A stretch of DNA of 64,000 nt from VAZQ01 sp963712565 (GCA_963712565.1 CAVQIP010000052.1:62001-126000); one strand, 5' to 3'. Shown: positions 1 to 8,951, numbered from the stretch's first letter. A program made the numbers and translations. The notes: generated by a model from the letters alone, not told the origin.

Positions 1-273
1 GCGCCGGTCAATCCATATGCCAGCGGCGTGCCCAAGACCGCCGCGCATCCCAACGCCGCCAAGCTGTTCCTCAACTGGTGTCTGTCGGAGGAAGGCCAGA
101 CCTTGATGATCAAACAGCTGGGCAATCTCACCTCGCTCAAGACGGCGCCGGTCTATCCGCAGGGCTTCGATCCCAAGGTGGTCAAGGTCTGGCTCCCGAA
201 CTTCGATCAGTACGTGAAGCTGCACTCGAGCTGGATCGAGGAGTGGAACAAGATCTACGGCTACCGGCAGTAG
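1..273 (+). CDS. ABC transporter extracellular solute-binding protein, C-terminal part
   Basis: Only the last 90 codons lie in the window; the frame is open from base 1 and ends at a TAG. The visible part has the look of the C-terminal lobe of a family 1 (iron/polyamine/sugar type) periplasmic binding protein: a segment on leftover residues of the form KTAAHPNAAKLFLNW followed by EEGQ, the usual end-of-family helix pattern, then an aromatic-rich tail ending EEWNKIYGYRQ. The next gene, 60 bases downstream on the same strand, is an ABC ATPase of the matching type, so the two probably belong to one importer whose permease genes lie to the left. The substrate cannot be told from this fragment. 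Confidence 0.75.
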   Translation, partial: APVNPYASGVPKTAAHPNAAKLFLNWCLSEEGQTLMIKQLGNLTSLKTAPVYPQGFDPKVVKVWLPNFDQYVKLHSSWIEEWNKIYGYRQ

Positions 274-333
274 CCGGCATGCAGCGGAGCGTCATGCGCC
301 TGTCCGCGTTACGCTAAGATTTGGAGGCGACGC

Positions 334-1443
334 ATGTCGGCGGCGCTCGACGTTCGCGAGCTGCGCAAGCAGTTCGTCCTCGGCCGGCCGGCCGTGGACG
401 GTGTGAGCTTTCACGTGGCGGCGGGCGAGATCGTGGTTCTCCTCGGCCCCTCCGGCTGCGGCAAGACCACGACGCTGCGCTGCGTCGCCGGCCTCGAACA
501 TGCCACCGCCGGGCGCGTCAGCATCGGCGGGCGGCTGGTGTCGGCGCCGGCCGACGGCGTCCAGGTGCCCTCGCGCCTGCGCAACATCGGCATGGTGTTC
601 CAGTCCTACGCGGTCTGGCCGCACATGACGGTGAAGCAGAACGTGGCCTATCCGCTCCGCCACCGCCGTGTCGCGCGCGCCGAGCTCGAGCGCAAGGTTG
701 GCGAGACGCTCGAGCTGGTCGGCCTGTCGGAATTCGCGCAGCGCTCGGTGGTGTCGCTCTCGGGCGGGCAGATGCAACGGGTGGCGCTCGCGCGCAGCCT
801 GGTCTACCAGCCGCAGCTCCTGCTCCTCGACGAGCCACTGAGCAATCTCGACGCGCAGCTGCGCCTGCGGCTGCGCGACGACTTGCGCCGCATCATCAAG
901 CAGACCGGGGTCACCGCCGTCTACGTCACCCATGACCAGGCCGAAGCCGTGGTGCTCGGCGACCGCATCGGCGTCATGCGCGAGGGCAAGCTGTTGCAGA
1001 TCGCGTCTCCGGACGAGATCTACAATCGGCCGGCCGACCTGTTCGTCGCCAACTTCACCGGCGCCTCCAATCTGCTCGCGGGCCGTCTGATCGAGCGCAA
1101 CGGCGAGTTCGGCACCGTCGACGCGGGAGGGCACCGGCTCACGGCGCTGATGCCGTTGAACGTCAAGGCGGGTGATGCGGTCAAGATCGCGGTGCGCCCG
1201 GAAAACCTGCGGATTGGCCACGATGGCGCGACCGGCCCCAGCAATCGGTTCACCGCGCGCGTCGCCGGCCGCCGTTATCAGGGCACGCAGACCGTCTACG
1301 AGCTCGCCGCGCTCGGCGGCCGGCTCGAGGCGCTCGAGCTCGGAACCAGCGCGCGCCACGCGATCGGCAGCGACGTGGATGTGGTGCTGCCGCCCGCGCT
1401 GTGCTGGGCCTACCCCGCGCGCGCGGACGCCGGGTTGGAATAG
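334..1443 (+). CDS. ABC transporter ATP-binding protein (Fe3+/spermidine/putrescine-type, with TOBE domain)
   Basis: This 369-residue protein is a complete importer ATPase. Walker A GPSGCGKTT is at about residues 38-46, the Q-loop follows VFQ at 90, the signature LSGGQ at 142-146, Walker B LLLLDEP at 162-168 and the switch histidine in VTHD at 200. About 130 residues after the nucleotide-binding domain form a TOBE-like regulatory domain, as in PotA/FbpC/UgpC-type ATPases. The ATG at 334 has a good GGAGG box 8 bases upstream. It follows the solute-binding protein tail at 1-273 and would energise the same importer at the inner membrane. The class is clear; the substrate (iron, polyamine, or sugar phosphate) is not. 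Confidence 0.9.
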   Translation: MSAALDVRELRKQFVLGRPAVDGVSFHVAAGEIVVLLGPSGCGKTTTLRCVAGLEHATAGRVSIGGRLVSAPADGVQVPSRLRNIGMVFQSYAVWPHMTVKQNVAYPLRHRRVARAELERKVGETLELVGLSEFAQRSVVSLSGGQMQRVALARSLVYQPQLLLLDEPLSNLDAQLRLRLRDDLRRIIKQTGVTAVYVTHDQAEAVVLGDRIGVMREGKLLQIASPDEIYNRPADLFVANFTGASNLLAGRLIERNGEFGTVDAGGHRLTALMPLNVKAGDAVKIAVRPENLRIGHDGATGPSNRFTARVAGRRYQGTQTVYELAALGGRLEALELGTSARHAIGSDVDVVLPPALCWAYPARADAGLE

Positions 1444-1583
1444 GGCTTGCCGCGCATGCGGCGCGCGCTCTGTCCCCATGGGCGAGGAGCCGACCGGGTT
1501 CGTCGTCCGGTCGGTGGCCAATTTTCCGGCGCGGCCGCTATTATTCACCAGCGCGGAAGAACAACGAACCGGAGGAGACGGGC

Positions 1584-2606
1584 GTGAGGAATTGGATGCT
1601 ATTTGCCGTTCTCGCCTGGGTATCGATTGCGCCGGCCGGCATGGCGCGCGCGCAGGCGATAACCGTCGGCGCGACCAGCAGCACGAGCGACGCGCCGATC
1701 TACATCGCCGCCAAGAAGGGATACTTCCGCGACGAAGGCCTGGATGTCAAAGTGACAAACTTCCGCTCGGCCGCCGACATGGTGGCGCCGCTGGGTGCCG
1801 GCCAGATCGAAGCCGGCGCGGGCTCCGCCTCGGCCGGGCTCTACAATGCGGTCGCACGCGGCATCAAGATCAAGATCGTCGCCGACAAGGCGTCCTCGCC
1901 GCCGGGCTACGGCGGCACCAAGATTCTGGTTCGCAAGGATCACGTCGAGAGCGGGCGCTACAAGGAGCTCAAGGACCTCAAGGGCATGAAGTTCGCGATG
2001 AATGCCCCGGGCGTGAGCAATACCTCGACCCTGAACACCTTGTTGAAGTCCGCCGGACTGAAATATTCCGATGTCGAGACCGTCGACCTTCCGTTGCCCG
2101 ACCATGTCGTCGCGCTCAAGAACAAATCGGTCGACGCTTCGGCGTCGGTGGAACCGGGGCCTGCGCTCGCGATCAGGAATGGCGACGCGGTGCTGATCAA
2201 ATCCGACGACGAGATCCTGCCGAACCATCAGATCGCCGTCCTGCTGTATTCGGAGGAGTTCGCCTTCAAGCAGTCGGAGGCCGCCAAGAAGTTCATGCGC
2301 GCCTACATCCGCGCCGTCCGCTTCTACAACGGCGCGCTCGCGAACGGCAGGCTCGACGGACCGAACGCCGACGAGGTCATCGCCATCCTCAGCGAGGCGA
2401 CGCCGATCAAGAGCCGGGACATCTACAAGGCGATCACGCCGACCGGGATGAACCCTGACGGGCGCGTGAACAAGGCAAGTCTCGCGTATGATCTCGCCTT
2501 CTACACCGAGCAGGGCCTGGTCAAGGCCGCCGTCAATCTCGATGATGCGGTCGATGGTTCCTTCGTCGAAGCGGCGCTCGAGAAGCTCGGGCCTTACCGG
2601 CGGTAG
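1584..2606 (+). CDS. NitT/TauT-type ABC transporter substrate-binding protein
   Basis: A 340-residue exported binding protein. The start is taken as the GTG at 1584, which has a GGAGG at 1571-1575 and gives an ideal signal peptide: RNW, a hydrophobic stretch, then an ARAQ cleavage region near residue 24. The mature part begins with ITVGATSSTSDAPIYIAAKKGY, typical of the SsuA/ThiY-like fold that carries nitrate, taurine, sulfonate or pyrimidine precursors. A longer frame upstream (to 1401) lacks a sensible leader. No permease or ATPase of this class is adjacent: the upstream ATPase is of a different type, so this looks like a stand-alone binding protein or one that shares a distant transporter. 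Ligand unknown. Confidence 0.8.
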   Translation: MRNWMLFAVLAWVSIAPAGMARAQAITVGATSSTSDAPIYIAAKKGYFRDEGLDVKVTNFRSAADMVAPLGAGQIEAGAGSASAGLYNAVARGIKIKIVADKASSPPGYGGTKILVRKDHVESGRYKELKDLKGMKFAMNAPGVSNTSTLNTLLKSAGLKYSDVETVDLPLPDHVVALKNKSVDASASVEPGPALAIRNGDAVLIKSDDEILPNHQIAVLLYSEEFAFKQSEAAKKFMRAYIRAVRFYNGALANGRLDGPNADEVIAILSEATPIKSRDIYKAITPTGMNPDGRVNKASLAYDLAFYTEQGLVKAAVNLDDAVDGSFVEAALEKLGPYRR

Positions 2607-2725
2607 GCGCGGGAAACGGGCGCATGACCCGGCGCGATCATCTTGCCGACCGCGCCGCTGAGCGCTAAAAACAAGGGCGCATTCGAGCTTTCGCTGTGCT
2701 CCCAGGCCCGTTTCCGGAGCCGATC

Positions 2726-2923
2726 GTGCATTCAGACCAGCCGTCTGCATCCGATTCCCCCTTCGAAGTGGCCGACGAGGTAGATGAAGCGGCGCTTGCA
2801 CGCGTGATGCGCATCGTGCCGCTCGGCGCTGGCGTATTGGCGGGCGCCGCAGTCGCGCTGCTCGTCCTCGGCTACCTCGCGATTTATCTGCTGGTCTTCA
2901 TTCCGCGCGGCACGATCGGATGA
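2726..2923 (+). CDS. Small single-span membrane protein of the oxidase operon (subunit IIa-like by position)
   Basis: A 65-residue protein with an acidic N-terminus (VADEVDEAALARV) and one strong membrane segment (about residues 30-56, ending YLAIYLLVFIPRG). It sits 4 bases before the cytochrome oxidase subunit II gene and is read in the same direction. Small one-helix proteins at this place are usual in ba3-type oxidase operons, where they serve as subunit IIa or an assembly partner; that role is inferred from context and size, not from a recognised motif. The start is uncertain: GTG at 2726 has a modest GGAG upstream, and an in-frame GTG at 2696 would add ten residues. Confidence 0.6.
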   Translation: MHSDQPSASDSPFEVADEVDEAALARVMRIVPLGAGVLAGAAVALLVLGYLAIYLLVFIPRGTIG

Positions 2924-2927
2924 TGGC

Positions 2928-3485
2928 ATGACCGAGCTTCATCCCGAAATGCACGAGCGGCGCATCCTCGGGACCGAGCTGCTGTGGGCCTTCGGCGTCG
3001 GCGTGCTGATCGCCGCGACCTTGAGCATGATCGTGTTCACCGCCCTCACCATCAACATCAATCCGCCCAGCAATGTCGAGCGCCTCGATCCTAAGACACT
3101 GCATCTCTCTGGCGAGTTCGCGGAGCACAATCTCGGCACCACGGTTACCGCCGATGGCGGCGTGACGACGCGGGCGGTGGCGACGCAGTTCATGTTCGTC
3201 CCGCGCTGCATCGCGGTGCCGCAGGGGCGGCCCGTGACGCTGCGGTTCACGACGCCGGACGTGATCCACGGCCTGCTCATTACCGGCACGAACGTGAACA
3301 CCATGGTGGTGCCGGGCTACGTTGCGCAGGTGCACACGGTATTCACCCGCAGCGGTGATCTGCTGATGCCCTGTCATGAATATTGCGGCCTCGGCCACAG
3401 CGAGATGTGGGCAACCGTGCAGGTGCTGCCGGAGAGCGAGTTCAGGCCGGATTCCGAGGGAAGGGTTTCCTGTGCGCAACGTTGA
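2928..3485 (+). CDS. Cytochrome c oxidase subunit II (CuA protein, ba3-like)
   Basis: At 185 residues this is a short subunit II with a single N-terminal membrane helix (about residues 20-44) followed by a cupredoxin domain facing the periplasm. The full CuA ligand set is visible: a histidine in DVIHGLLI and the cluster CHEYCGLGHSEMW near residues 148-160, giving two Cys, the His and the Met. Having one transmembrane helix instead of two is a mark of the B family of heme-copper oxidases. The subunit I gene starts inside its last codons (14-base overlap), so the two are translationally coupled. It accepts electrons from cytochrome c, likely the diheme protein at 5098-5928, and passes them to heme b. 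Confidence 0.92.
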   Translation: MTELHPEMHERRILGTELLWAFGVGVLIAATLSMIVFTALTININPPSNVERLDPKTLHLSGEFAEHNLGTTVTADGGVTTRAVATQFMFVPRCIAVPQGRPVTLRFTTPDVIHGLLITGTNVNTMVVPGYVAQVHTVFTRSGDLLMPCHEYCGLGHSEMWATVQVLPESEFRPDSEGRVSCAQR

Positions 3486-5088
3486 GCGGCTCTGTCTCGC
3501 GCATTTTTGGGTTGCGTTTGCTGCCTTCCTTGCCGCCGCGGTGCTGGGCGCCTGGCAGATGTGGGTGCGCAGTCCGCTCGGCGCCGACGTTGGTACGCCC
3601 GGGCAATATTTCATGTCGGTCACCGCGCACGGCGTGGCGATGGCCTACGTGCTGACCACGTTCTTCATCATGGGCTTCGGCTATTTCGTTGCGGTGACGG
3701 CGCTTGCCCGTCCGCTGCCGGGAATCATATGGGCCTGGCTTGCGTTCTGGATGGCGATCATCGGCGTGGTCATGGTCGTGGGACCGATCGCGAGCGGCAC
3801 CGCATCGGTCCTCTTCACCTTCTATCCGCCGCTCACCGGCAGCCCGTGGTTCTATATCGGCCTCGTCCTGGTGGTGGTCGGGTCCTGGATCTGGTGTCTG
3901 TTGATGATCGTCGCGATGGTGGGGTGGAAGCGCGAGAATCCCGGACGTCCGGTACCGCTGGCGATGTTCGCGACCGTGGCGAACGCCGTCATGTGGCTGT
4001 GGACTACCGTCGGCGTGGCCGCCGAGCTGCTGTTCCAGGTCATTCCGGCGGCGCTCGGCCTGACCCAAACCGTCGACGTCGGGCTGGCGCGCACGCTGTT
4101 CTCCTGGACGCTGCACGCAATCGTCTATTTCTGGCTGATCCCGGCCTACATCGCGTTCTATACGATGGTGCCACGCGCAGCCGGGGGACGACTCTACAGC
4201 GACACCATGGGCCGGCTGACCTTCATCCTGTTTCTCATCTACAGCCTCCCGGTCGGCATGCATCATCTGCTGATGGATCCGGAACACGGCAACGCGACGA
4301 AATTCATCCAGGTGCTGCTGACCGCTTTCGTGTCGGTGCCGACGCTGCTCACGATCTTCACCATAGCCGCCTCCCTGGAGATCGCGGGCAGGCTGCGTGG
4401 CGGACACGGCCTGTTCGGCTGGATCGCGGCGCTGCCGTGGGAGCGCCCCATGGTGCTCGCGACCGGCCTTTCGTTCGTGATGCTCGGCTTCGGTGGTTTC
4501 GGCGGGCTCATCAATATGGGCTACGGCATGAATGCGATGGTCCACAACACGTCCTGGGTCACCGCGCATTTCCACCTCATCTTCGGCGGCTCGGTCGTCA
4601 TCATGTATTTCGCCATCGCCTATGAGATCTGGCCGCGCCTCACCGGCCGCGAATACCTCTCGCTCGCCCCGCTGCGGGCGCAGCTCTGGCTGTGGTTCAT
4701 CGGCATGATGGTGATGACGCTGCCCTGGCACTGGCTCGGCCTGCAGGGACAATGGCGGCGCGTCGCCAATTTCAACTATGCCGACCCGATCATTGCCGCC
4801 TGGGGACCCTGGGTCATCGTGTCGTTCGTCGCCGGGCTTGTCCTGCTTGCCTCTGCGCTGTTGTTCGTGCGTAACCTCTTGGTGCTGCACCGAAGCCCGC
4901 TGGCGGCGATCGCGCGGCCCCTCTATGCGTTGGCGGTCCATCCGCCGCAGCGGCTCCCGGCGGCGCTCAACGGTTTCGCGCTGTGGAACGTGCTCGTGCT
5001 CATCCTGATGCTGCTTGCCTACGGCTATCCCATCGCGCAATTCGCAATCGCGCCATCACCGAGCGCGATCGTGCACCGCATCGAGTAG
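3472..5088 (+). CDS. Cytochrome c oxidase subunit I, B-family (ba3-like)
   Basis: A polytopic protein of 538 residues with all metal ligands: low-spin heme histidines in TAHGVAMAY (His53) and His368; CuB ligands His215, His264 and His265; high-spin heme His366 in the TAHFHL motif. Tyr219, four residues after His215 (HAIVY), is the cross-linked tyrosine in the helix VI position expected of the catalytic core. Lack of the A-family D- and K-channel landmarks, plus the one-helix subunit II, fits the ba3/B family, which is often high affinity for oxygen. The start is the GTG at 3472, preceded by a purine-rich GAGGGAAGGG and overlapping the end of subunit II; a more distant upstream ATG would run through that gene. 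It reduces O2 and pumps protons at the inner membrane. Confidence 0.92.
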   Translation: MRNVERLCLAHFWVAFAAFLAAAVLGAWQMWVRSPLGADVGTPGQYFMSVTAHGVAMAYVLTTFFIMGFGYFVAVTALARPLPGIIWAWLAFWMAIIGVVMVVGPIASGTASVLFTFYPPLTGSPWFYIGLVLVVVGSWIWCLLMIVAMVGWKRENPGRPVPLAMFATVANAVMWLWTTVGVAAELLFQVIPAALGLTQTVDVGLARTLFSWTLHAIVYFWLIPAYIAFYTMVPRAAGGRLYSDTMGRLTFILFLIYSLPVGMHHLLMDPEHGNATKFIQVLLTAFVSVPTLLTIFTIAASLEIAGRLRGGHGLFGWIAALPWERPMVLATGLSFVMLGFGGFGGLINMGYGMNAMVHNTSWVTAHFHLIFGGSVVIMYFAIAYEIWPRLTGREYLSLAPLRAQLWLWFIGMMVMTLPWHWLGLQGQWRRVANFNYADPIIAAWGPWVIVSFVAGLVLLASALLFVRNLLVLHRSPLAAIARPLYALAVHPPQRLPAALNGFALWNVLVLILMLLAYGYPIAQFAIAPSPSAIVHRIE

Positions 5089-5097
5089 GAGCGCGCC

Positions 5098-5928
5098 GTG
5101 TCGGACCCGCGCATGTCCGAGCCCCATGTCCTCGACCAGCCGTGGCGCATCTGGGCTACGGCGGCGGTGCTTGCCATCGTGTTCAGCGGCATCGTGCTTG
5201 GCGTCGTGATCATTCCGGTCGTGCAGGGTCGCAGTGCCGGGCTCGATGCCTACACCGCAATCTGCCGCGCGCTCGGCATTCTGCCTGGTTCACCGGCGCA
5301 GCCGCAGCCGTCCGACCGCACGCCGCCGACGCCGGTTTCGCAGGTGACGTGGACGCCGGAGGTCCTGCAGGTTCTCGCCCGCGCCGATCCCGAACGAGGT
5401 CGAGCCAAGGTGGCGGAGGTATGCGTGGCCTGCCACGGCGAAGAAGGAGTGGCCGTCGTGCCCGAAGTTCCCAACCTCGCCGGACAATCCGGTGCCGCGA
5501 TCTACAAGCAGCTGCACGACTACCGCACCGACAGCCGCGCCCATCCGCAGATGACCGGCGTCGCCAAAGCGTTGGAGCCCGCGCAGATCGCCGATGTGGC
5601 GGCCTATTACGCGGGTCAGCCCAAGCGCAATCCCAATCCGGCGACGTTGGCGGAATCGCCCGCGGCGATCGTGCGGCTGGTCGAGCTCGGCGATCCCGCC
5701 CGCAACATCCCGCCGTGCGCGGCCTGTCATCGGCCGGGCGCCGGCGGCCCGATCGAGGCGCCGATCCTGTCGGAGCAGGATCGCGACTATCTGATTGGGC
5801 AACTCAAGATGTACGCTTCCGGCGAACGCCGAAACGACGTGTATGGGCGCATGCGAAGCATCGCGGCTCAATTGACGGCGGCCGAAATCGAGGGACTTGC
5901 CAAGTATTATCGCGCCGGGTTCAGGTGA
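5098..5928 (+). CDS. Membrane-anchored diheme cytochrome c
   Basis: A 276-residue c-type cytochrome closing the oxidase operon. An N-terminal helix at about residues 18-43 anchors it in the inner membrane; two heme-binding motifs follow, CVACH at residue 109 and CAACH at 207, each in a class I cytochrome c domain of about 90 residues. The GTG start at 5098 lies 9 bases after the subunit I stop. By position it should be the electron donor to CuA of the neighbouring ba3-like oxidase, much as cytochrome c4/c550-type proteins do elsewhere. The proline-rich stretch at residues 70-85 is a likely linker between anchor and heme domains. Confidence 0.88.
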   Translation: MSDPRMSEPHVLDQPWRIWATAAVLAIVFSGIVLGVVIIPVVQGRSAGLDAYTAICRALGILPGSPAQPQPSDRTPPTPVSQVTWTPEVLQVLARADPERGRAKVAEVCVACHGEEGVAVVPEVPNLAGQSGAAIYKQLHDYRTDSRAHPQMTGVAKALEPAQIADVAAYYAGQPKRNPNPATLAESPAAIVRLVELGDPARNIPPCAACHRPGAGGPIEAPILSEQDRDYLIGQLKMYASGERRNDVYGRMRSIAAQLTAAEIEGLAKYYRAGFR

Positions 5929-6023
5929 TGGAGGCGGCGCTGTCCGCTTCGCGTCGGGCAGGCGGTAGGGCTCATCTCATTGCGCGACCGCCTAATGGCA
6001 GCAGCGCGGAAGTTCGTACGCCG

Positions 6024-7175
6024 ATGGAGAATGCCGTGTTGGCCCGCACCGGTGCGATGTGCGACCGCATCGCCATGTACAATGCCAATGCGCTGAAGAT
6101 CGGTATCTTCGGCGCCAACTGCTCGTCCGGCCGCTCCGCCACCAAGGTGCCGGAGCGCTGGTCGGCAAGCTGGCCGGATTGCCGTCGCCTGGCCCGCATG
6201 GCGGATGACGCCGGCATCGATTTCATGCTGCCGATCGGCCGCTGGAAGGGATACGGCGGCGCCACCGATTTTCATGGCAGCACGCTGGAGACCATCACCT
6301 GGGCCGTGGGCCTTCTCTCGGCGACCGAGCGCATGACCGTGTTCGGCACGGTGCACGCCCCGCTGTTCCACCCGCTGATCGCGGCCAAGGAGTTCGTGAC
6401 CGCCGACCACGTCGGCGAAGGACGCTTCGGCGTCAACCTCGTGGTCGGCTGGAACGAGGGCGAGTTCGAGATGTTCGGGGTCAGCCAGCGCGAACACGAC
6501 GCGCGCTACGAGTTCGCGCAGGAATGGCTCGATGCCGTCAAACGCGCCTGGTCCGAGCACGGCGAGTTCGATTTCGACGGCCGGTTCTTGCAGCTCAAGG
6601 GCGTGCGGGCCCACCCCAAGCCCTTTGGCGGGACCCGGCCGATCATCATGAATGCCGGCTCCTCGCAAGTCGGCCAGGCCTTCGCCTTGCGCAACTGCGA
6701 TGCGTTCTTCGTGGCGACCGCCGGCTCGCGCACCTCGCTCGAGGGCAACGCGCGCAAGGTCGCCGAGATCAAGCGGGCGGCGCAGGATTTCGGCCGCGAG
6801 ATCGAGGTCTACACCGTCGGCCAGGTGATCTGCCGCCCGAGCCAGCAGGAGGCGGAGGACTACTACCGCCACGCCATCATCGAGAACGCCGATTGGGGCG
6901 CGATCGACGGCATGCTCGCGAACAAGAACATCACGCCGCAGACGATACCGCCGGAGGAATACGCCAAGAAACGCCAGTACTTCGCCGCCAACGCGATCGG
7001 CGGCTACCCGTTCGTGGGCACGCCCGACCGCGTGGCCGACGAGCTCGAAAGCATCAGCAAGGCCGGCGTGCGCGGCATCGCCCTGTCGTTCGTCAATTAT
7101 CTCGATGAATTGCCGTACTTCTGTGACGAGGTGCTGCCGCGCCTGGTGCGGCTCGGCGTGCGGGCGACGCACTGA
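6024..7175 (+). CDS. LLM-class flavin-dependent monooxygenase (SfnG/RutA-like)
   Basis: The protein follows the luciferase-like monooxygenase fold, a TIM barrel that uses reduced FMN. Recognisable family blocks are IFGANCSSGR, DFMLPIGRWKGYGG, TVFGTVHAPLFHP and NLVVGWNEGEFEMFG, all of which occur in the branch holding dimethylsulfone monooxygenase SfnG and the pyrimidine oxygenase RutA. It would need a separate flavin reductase; none is adjacent. The start is uncertain: ATGs at 6024, 6057 and 6075 are all in frame, and the family usually begins close to the last (before NALKIGIFG). It stands alone between the oxidase operon and the repeat protein. The substrate, perhaps an organosulfur compound or N-heterocycle, is not determined. 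Confidence 0.85.
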   Translation: MENAVLARTGAMCDRIAMYNANALKIGIFGANCSSGRSATKVPERWSASWPDCRRLARMADDAGIDFMLPIGRWKGYGGATDFHGSTLETITWAVGLLSATERMTVFGTVHAPLFHPLIAAKEFVTADHVGEGRFGVNLVVGWNEGEFEMFGVSQREHDARYEFAQEWLDAVKRAWSEHGEFDFDGRFLQLKGVRAHPKPFGGTRPIIMNAGSSQVGQAFALRNCDAFFVATAGSRTSLEGNARKVAEIKRAAQDFGREIEVYTVGQVICRPSQQEAEDYYRHAIIENADWGAIDGMLANKNITPQTIPPEEYAKKRQYFAANAIGGYPFVGTPDRVADELESISKAGVRGIALSFVNYLDELPYFCDEVLPRLVRLGVRATH

Positions 7176-7343
7176 CGTTTCGCGCCGGGGTCGGCGGAGG
7201 GCTTGGCGGCCGTCGCCGCCGCCATGCCGCCGACCGAATCGGGAGATGGTCATGACAGAAGCGCCGCGCCATCATCAGAAAACCATGATAAACGGCTAGC
7301 GGTGACGCAATTGTCGGGGCGGCGCGACCGAGGAGCAGCGTCC

Positions 7344-8951
7344 ATGTCAGCGTTAGCAGCGGTCAGATCGTGCGGAACTGCCGGGGATCAGGGCAGGCGT
7401 CAGTCCGCCCGCGTGACGAGGCCTGGCTGGACCACCGCCGTCGGCGCGGCCGCAGCCTTGCTGCTCATCGTCCCGCTTCTCACGCTGGAAGCCGAGGCAC
7501 GCGGTGGCGGCGGGCATGGCGGCGGTTTTGGCGGGCACGGCGGCATGAGCCTTGGCGGACGCGGCGGCGGTTTCGGTGGCGGTCGTGCCCTGGGAATGTC
7601 GCGCATCGGCGGGCCCGGCATCGGCGCTCGTTCTGTCGGGGTATCGCGCATCGGCGGGCCCGGCATCGGCGCTCGTTCCATCGGGATGTCGCGGATCGGC
7701 GGGCCCGGCATCGGGACCCGCTCCTTCGGAGGCGCGCGCATCGACGGCGTCGCCGGGCGTTCCGTCGGCGGCAGCCGTTTCGTCGGGCGTTCGTTCGGGC
7801 CGCAGCGCGGCGGCGTTGCGGCCGCGCGGCTCCCCGGCGGCAACCGATTCACCACCGCTTCGGCACGGACGATCGATGGGCCGGGAGGCTTCTCCCGCAC
7901 GGCCAATCTCGGTCGCGTGCACGGGCTGTTCGGCAATCGCGCCATCGCCAATGCGGCGTGGCGGCCGCACTTCGCCTCGGCCCGGTTCCACGGGCGATTC
8001 TTCGGCTCGCCCTGGCCATGGTGGCGCGGCGGTCTCGTCATCGGCTGGATCGGACCGGTGTTCTGGCCCTACGCCTACTACGACCTGTTCGACTACGTGT
8101 ATTGGCCGTATGCCTATGACGACTTCTGGCCCTATGCCTACGACGACATCTATTACGGCATTTACGGAAATTACGCCTATGGCGGTCCCGGCGCGGTTGC
8201 GCGCGACCATGGCGCGGGCTCGGCCGCGCGCCGTTCGGCGCGAGCAGGCGGCGAGCAACGCGCCGCCGACGTGTGCAGCAACAAGGCGTCCGAGCTGACG
8301 GATTGGCCGATCGAACGCATTTCGGAGATCGTGCAGCCGACCGATGCCCAGCGCCCGGCACTCGACGAGTTGAAGGCCGCAAGCGCCCAGGCCATCGACA
8401 TCCTCAAGGCGGCATGTCCGAAAGATCTGCCGACCATTCCGACAGGGCGGCTCGCGGCGATGGCGAGCCGGCTGGAAGTCATGCTGCAAGCGGTGCAGAC
8501 CGTACGTCCCGCGCTCGAACGCTTCTATCAATCGCTCAGCGACGAGCAGAAGGCGCGCTTCAACGCCATCGCGCCGGGGGACAATTCCACTGTCGCCGGA
8601 CAGGACCAACGCGATCTCTCCAAGTTTTGCGATGAGCGAGCGCCGGGCGTGACCGACCTGCCGATCGACCGGATCGCCCAGGCGGTGCGGCCGACGGCGG
8701 CACAGCAAGCGTCGCTCGTCGAATTGAAAGACGCCTCCGCCAAGGCAGCGGACGGGCTCAAGGCCAATTGCCCGACCTATCAGACGCTCACTCCCACCGG
8801 ACGGGTGGAGGCGATGGAGAAGCGGCTCGCGGCGACGCTCGGTGCCGTCAAAGCCGTGCAGCCCGCGCTCACGAAATTCTACGACGCGCTGAGCGACGAG
8901 CAGAAGGCGCGCTTCAACGCGCTACGCTCGGCCTCGCGGCCGCAGGGGTGA
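7344..8951 (+). CDS. Exported glycine-rich repeat protein with two LTXXQ/Spy-like domains
   Basis: A 535-residue protein starting at ATG 7344 (GAGGAG box upstream). After a long N-region and a hydrophobic signal segment (about residues 33-48, ending LEAEARG) comes a glycine-rich block, three 15-residue repeats of the form MSRIGGPGIGARSxG, a basic stretch, then a strongly aromatic Tyr/Trp/Asp stretch with WPYAYDD repeated. The C-terminal half has two similar domains of about 100 residues, each ending in SDEQKARFNA, that match the LTXXQ (Spy/CpxP-like) family common in rhizobial genomes. This suggests a periplasmic or surface protein with chaperone-like helical domains on a low-complexity stalk. 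Function unknown; composition is unlike its neighbours. Confidence 0.8.
   Translation: MSALAAVRSCGTAGDQGRRQSARVTRPGWTTAVGAAAALLLIVPLLTLEAEARGGGGHGGGFGGHGGMSLGGRGGGFGGGRALGMSRIGGPGIGARSVGVSRIGGPGIGARSIGMSRIGGPGIGTRSFGGARIDGVAGRSVGGSRFVGRSFGPQRGGVAAARLPGGNRFTTASARTIDGPGGFSRTANLGRVHGLFGNRAIANAAWRPHFASARFHGRFFGSPWPWWRGGLVIGWIGPVFWPYAYYDLFDYVYWPYAYDDFWPYAYDDIYYGIYGNYAYGGPGAVARDHGAGSAARRSARAGGEQRAADVCSNKASELTDWPIERISEIVQPTDAQRPALDELKAASAQAIDILKAACPKDLPTIPTGRLAAMASRLEVMLQAVQTVRPALERFYQSLSDEQKARFNAIAPGDNSTVAGQDQRDLSKFCDERAPGVTDLPIDRIAQAVRPTAAQQASLVELKDASAKAADGLKANCPTYQTLTPTGRVEAMEKRLAATLGAVKAVQPALTKFYDALSDEQKARFNALRSASRPQG
7596..7730 (+). repeat. Three tandem 45-bp coding repeats
   Basis: Three head-to-tail units at 7596-7640, 7641-7685 and 7686-7730 each encode MSRIGGPGIGARSxG with only a few changes (V or M first, A or T before the RS). 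The bases are nearly identical too, so the array is recent or kept uniform by slippage/recombination. A fourth, degenerate unit follows. The array lies within the coding frame of the glycine-rich exported protein and changes its length by 15 residues per unit. Confidence 0.9.

Noticed and set aside
1172..2458. Plus-strand frame overlapping the NitT/TauT binding protein
   Set aside because: Composition is Arg/Gly-rich and it overlaps two well-supported genes out of frame.
3442..5040. Long open frame on the minus strand opposite oxidase subunit I
   Set aside because: It is low-complexity (Arg/Asp/His-rich), lacks any motif and mirrors a strongly supported gene; long shadow frames are normal in GC-rich coding DNA.
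7596..7730. Tandem repeats as a CRISPR array
   Set aside because: Units are directly adjacent without spacers and are in a coding frame; no cas genes are near.
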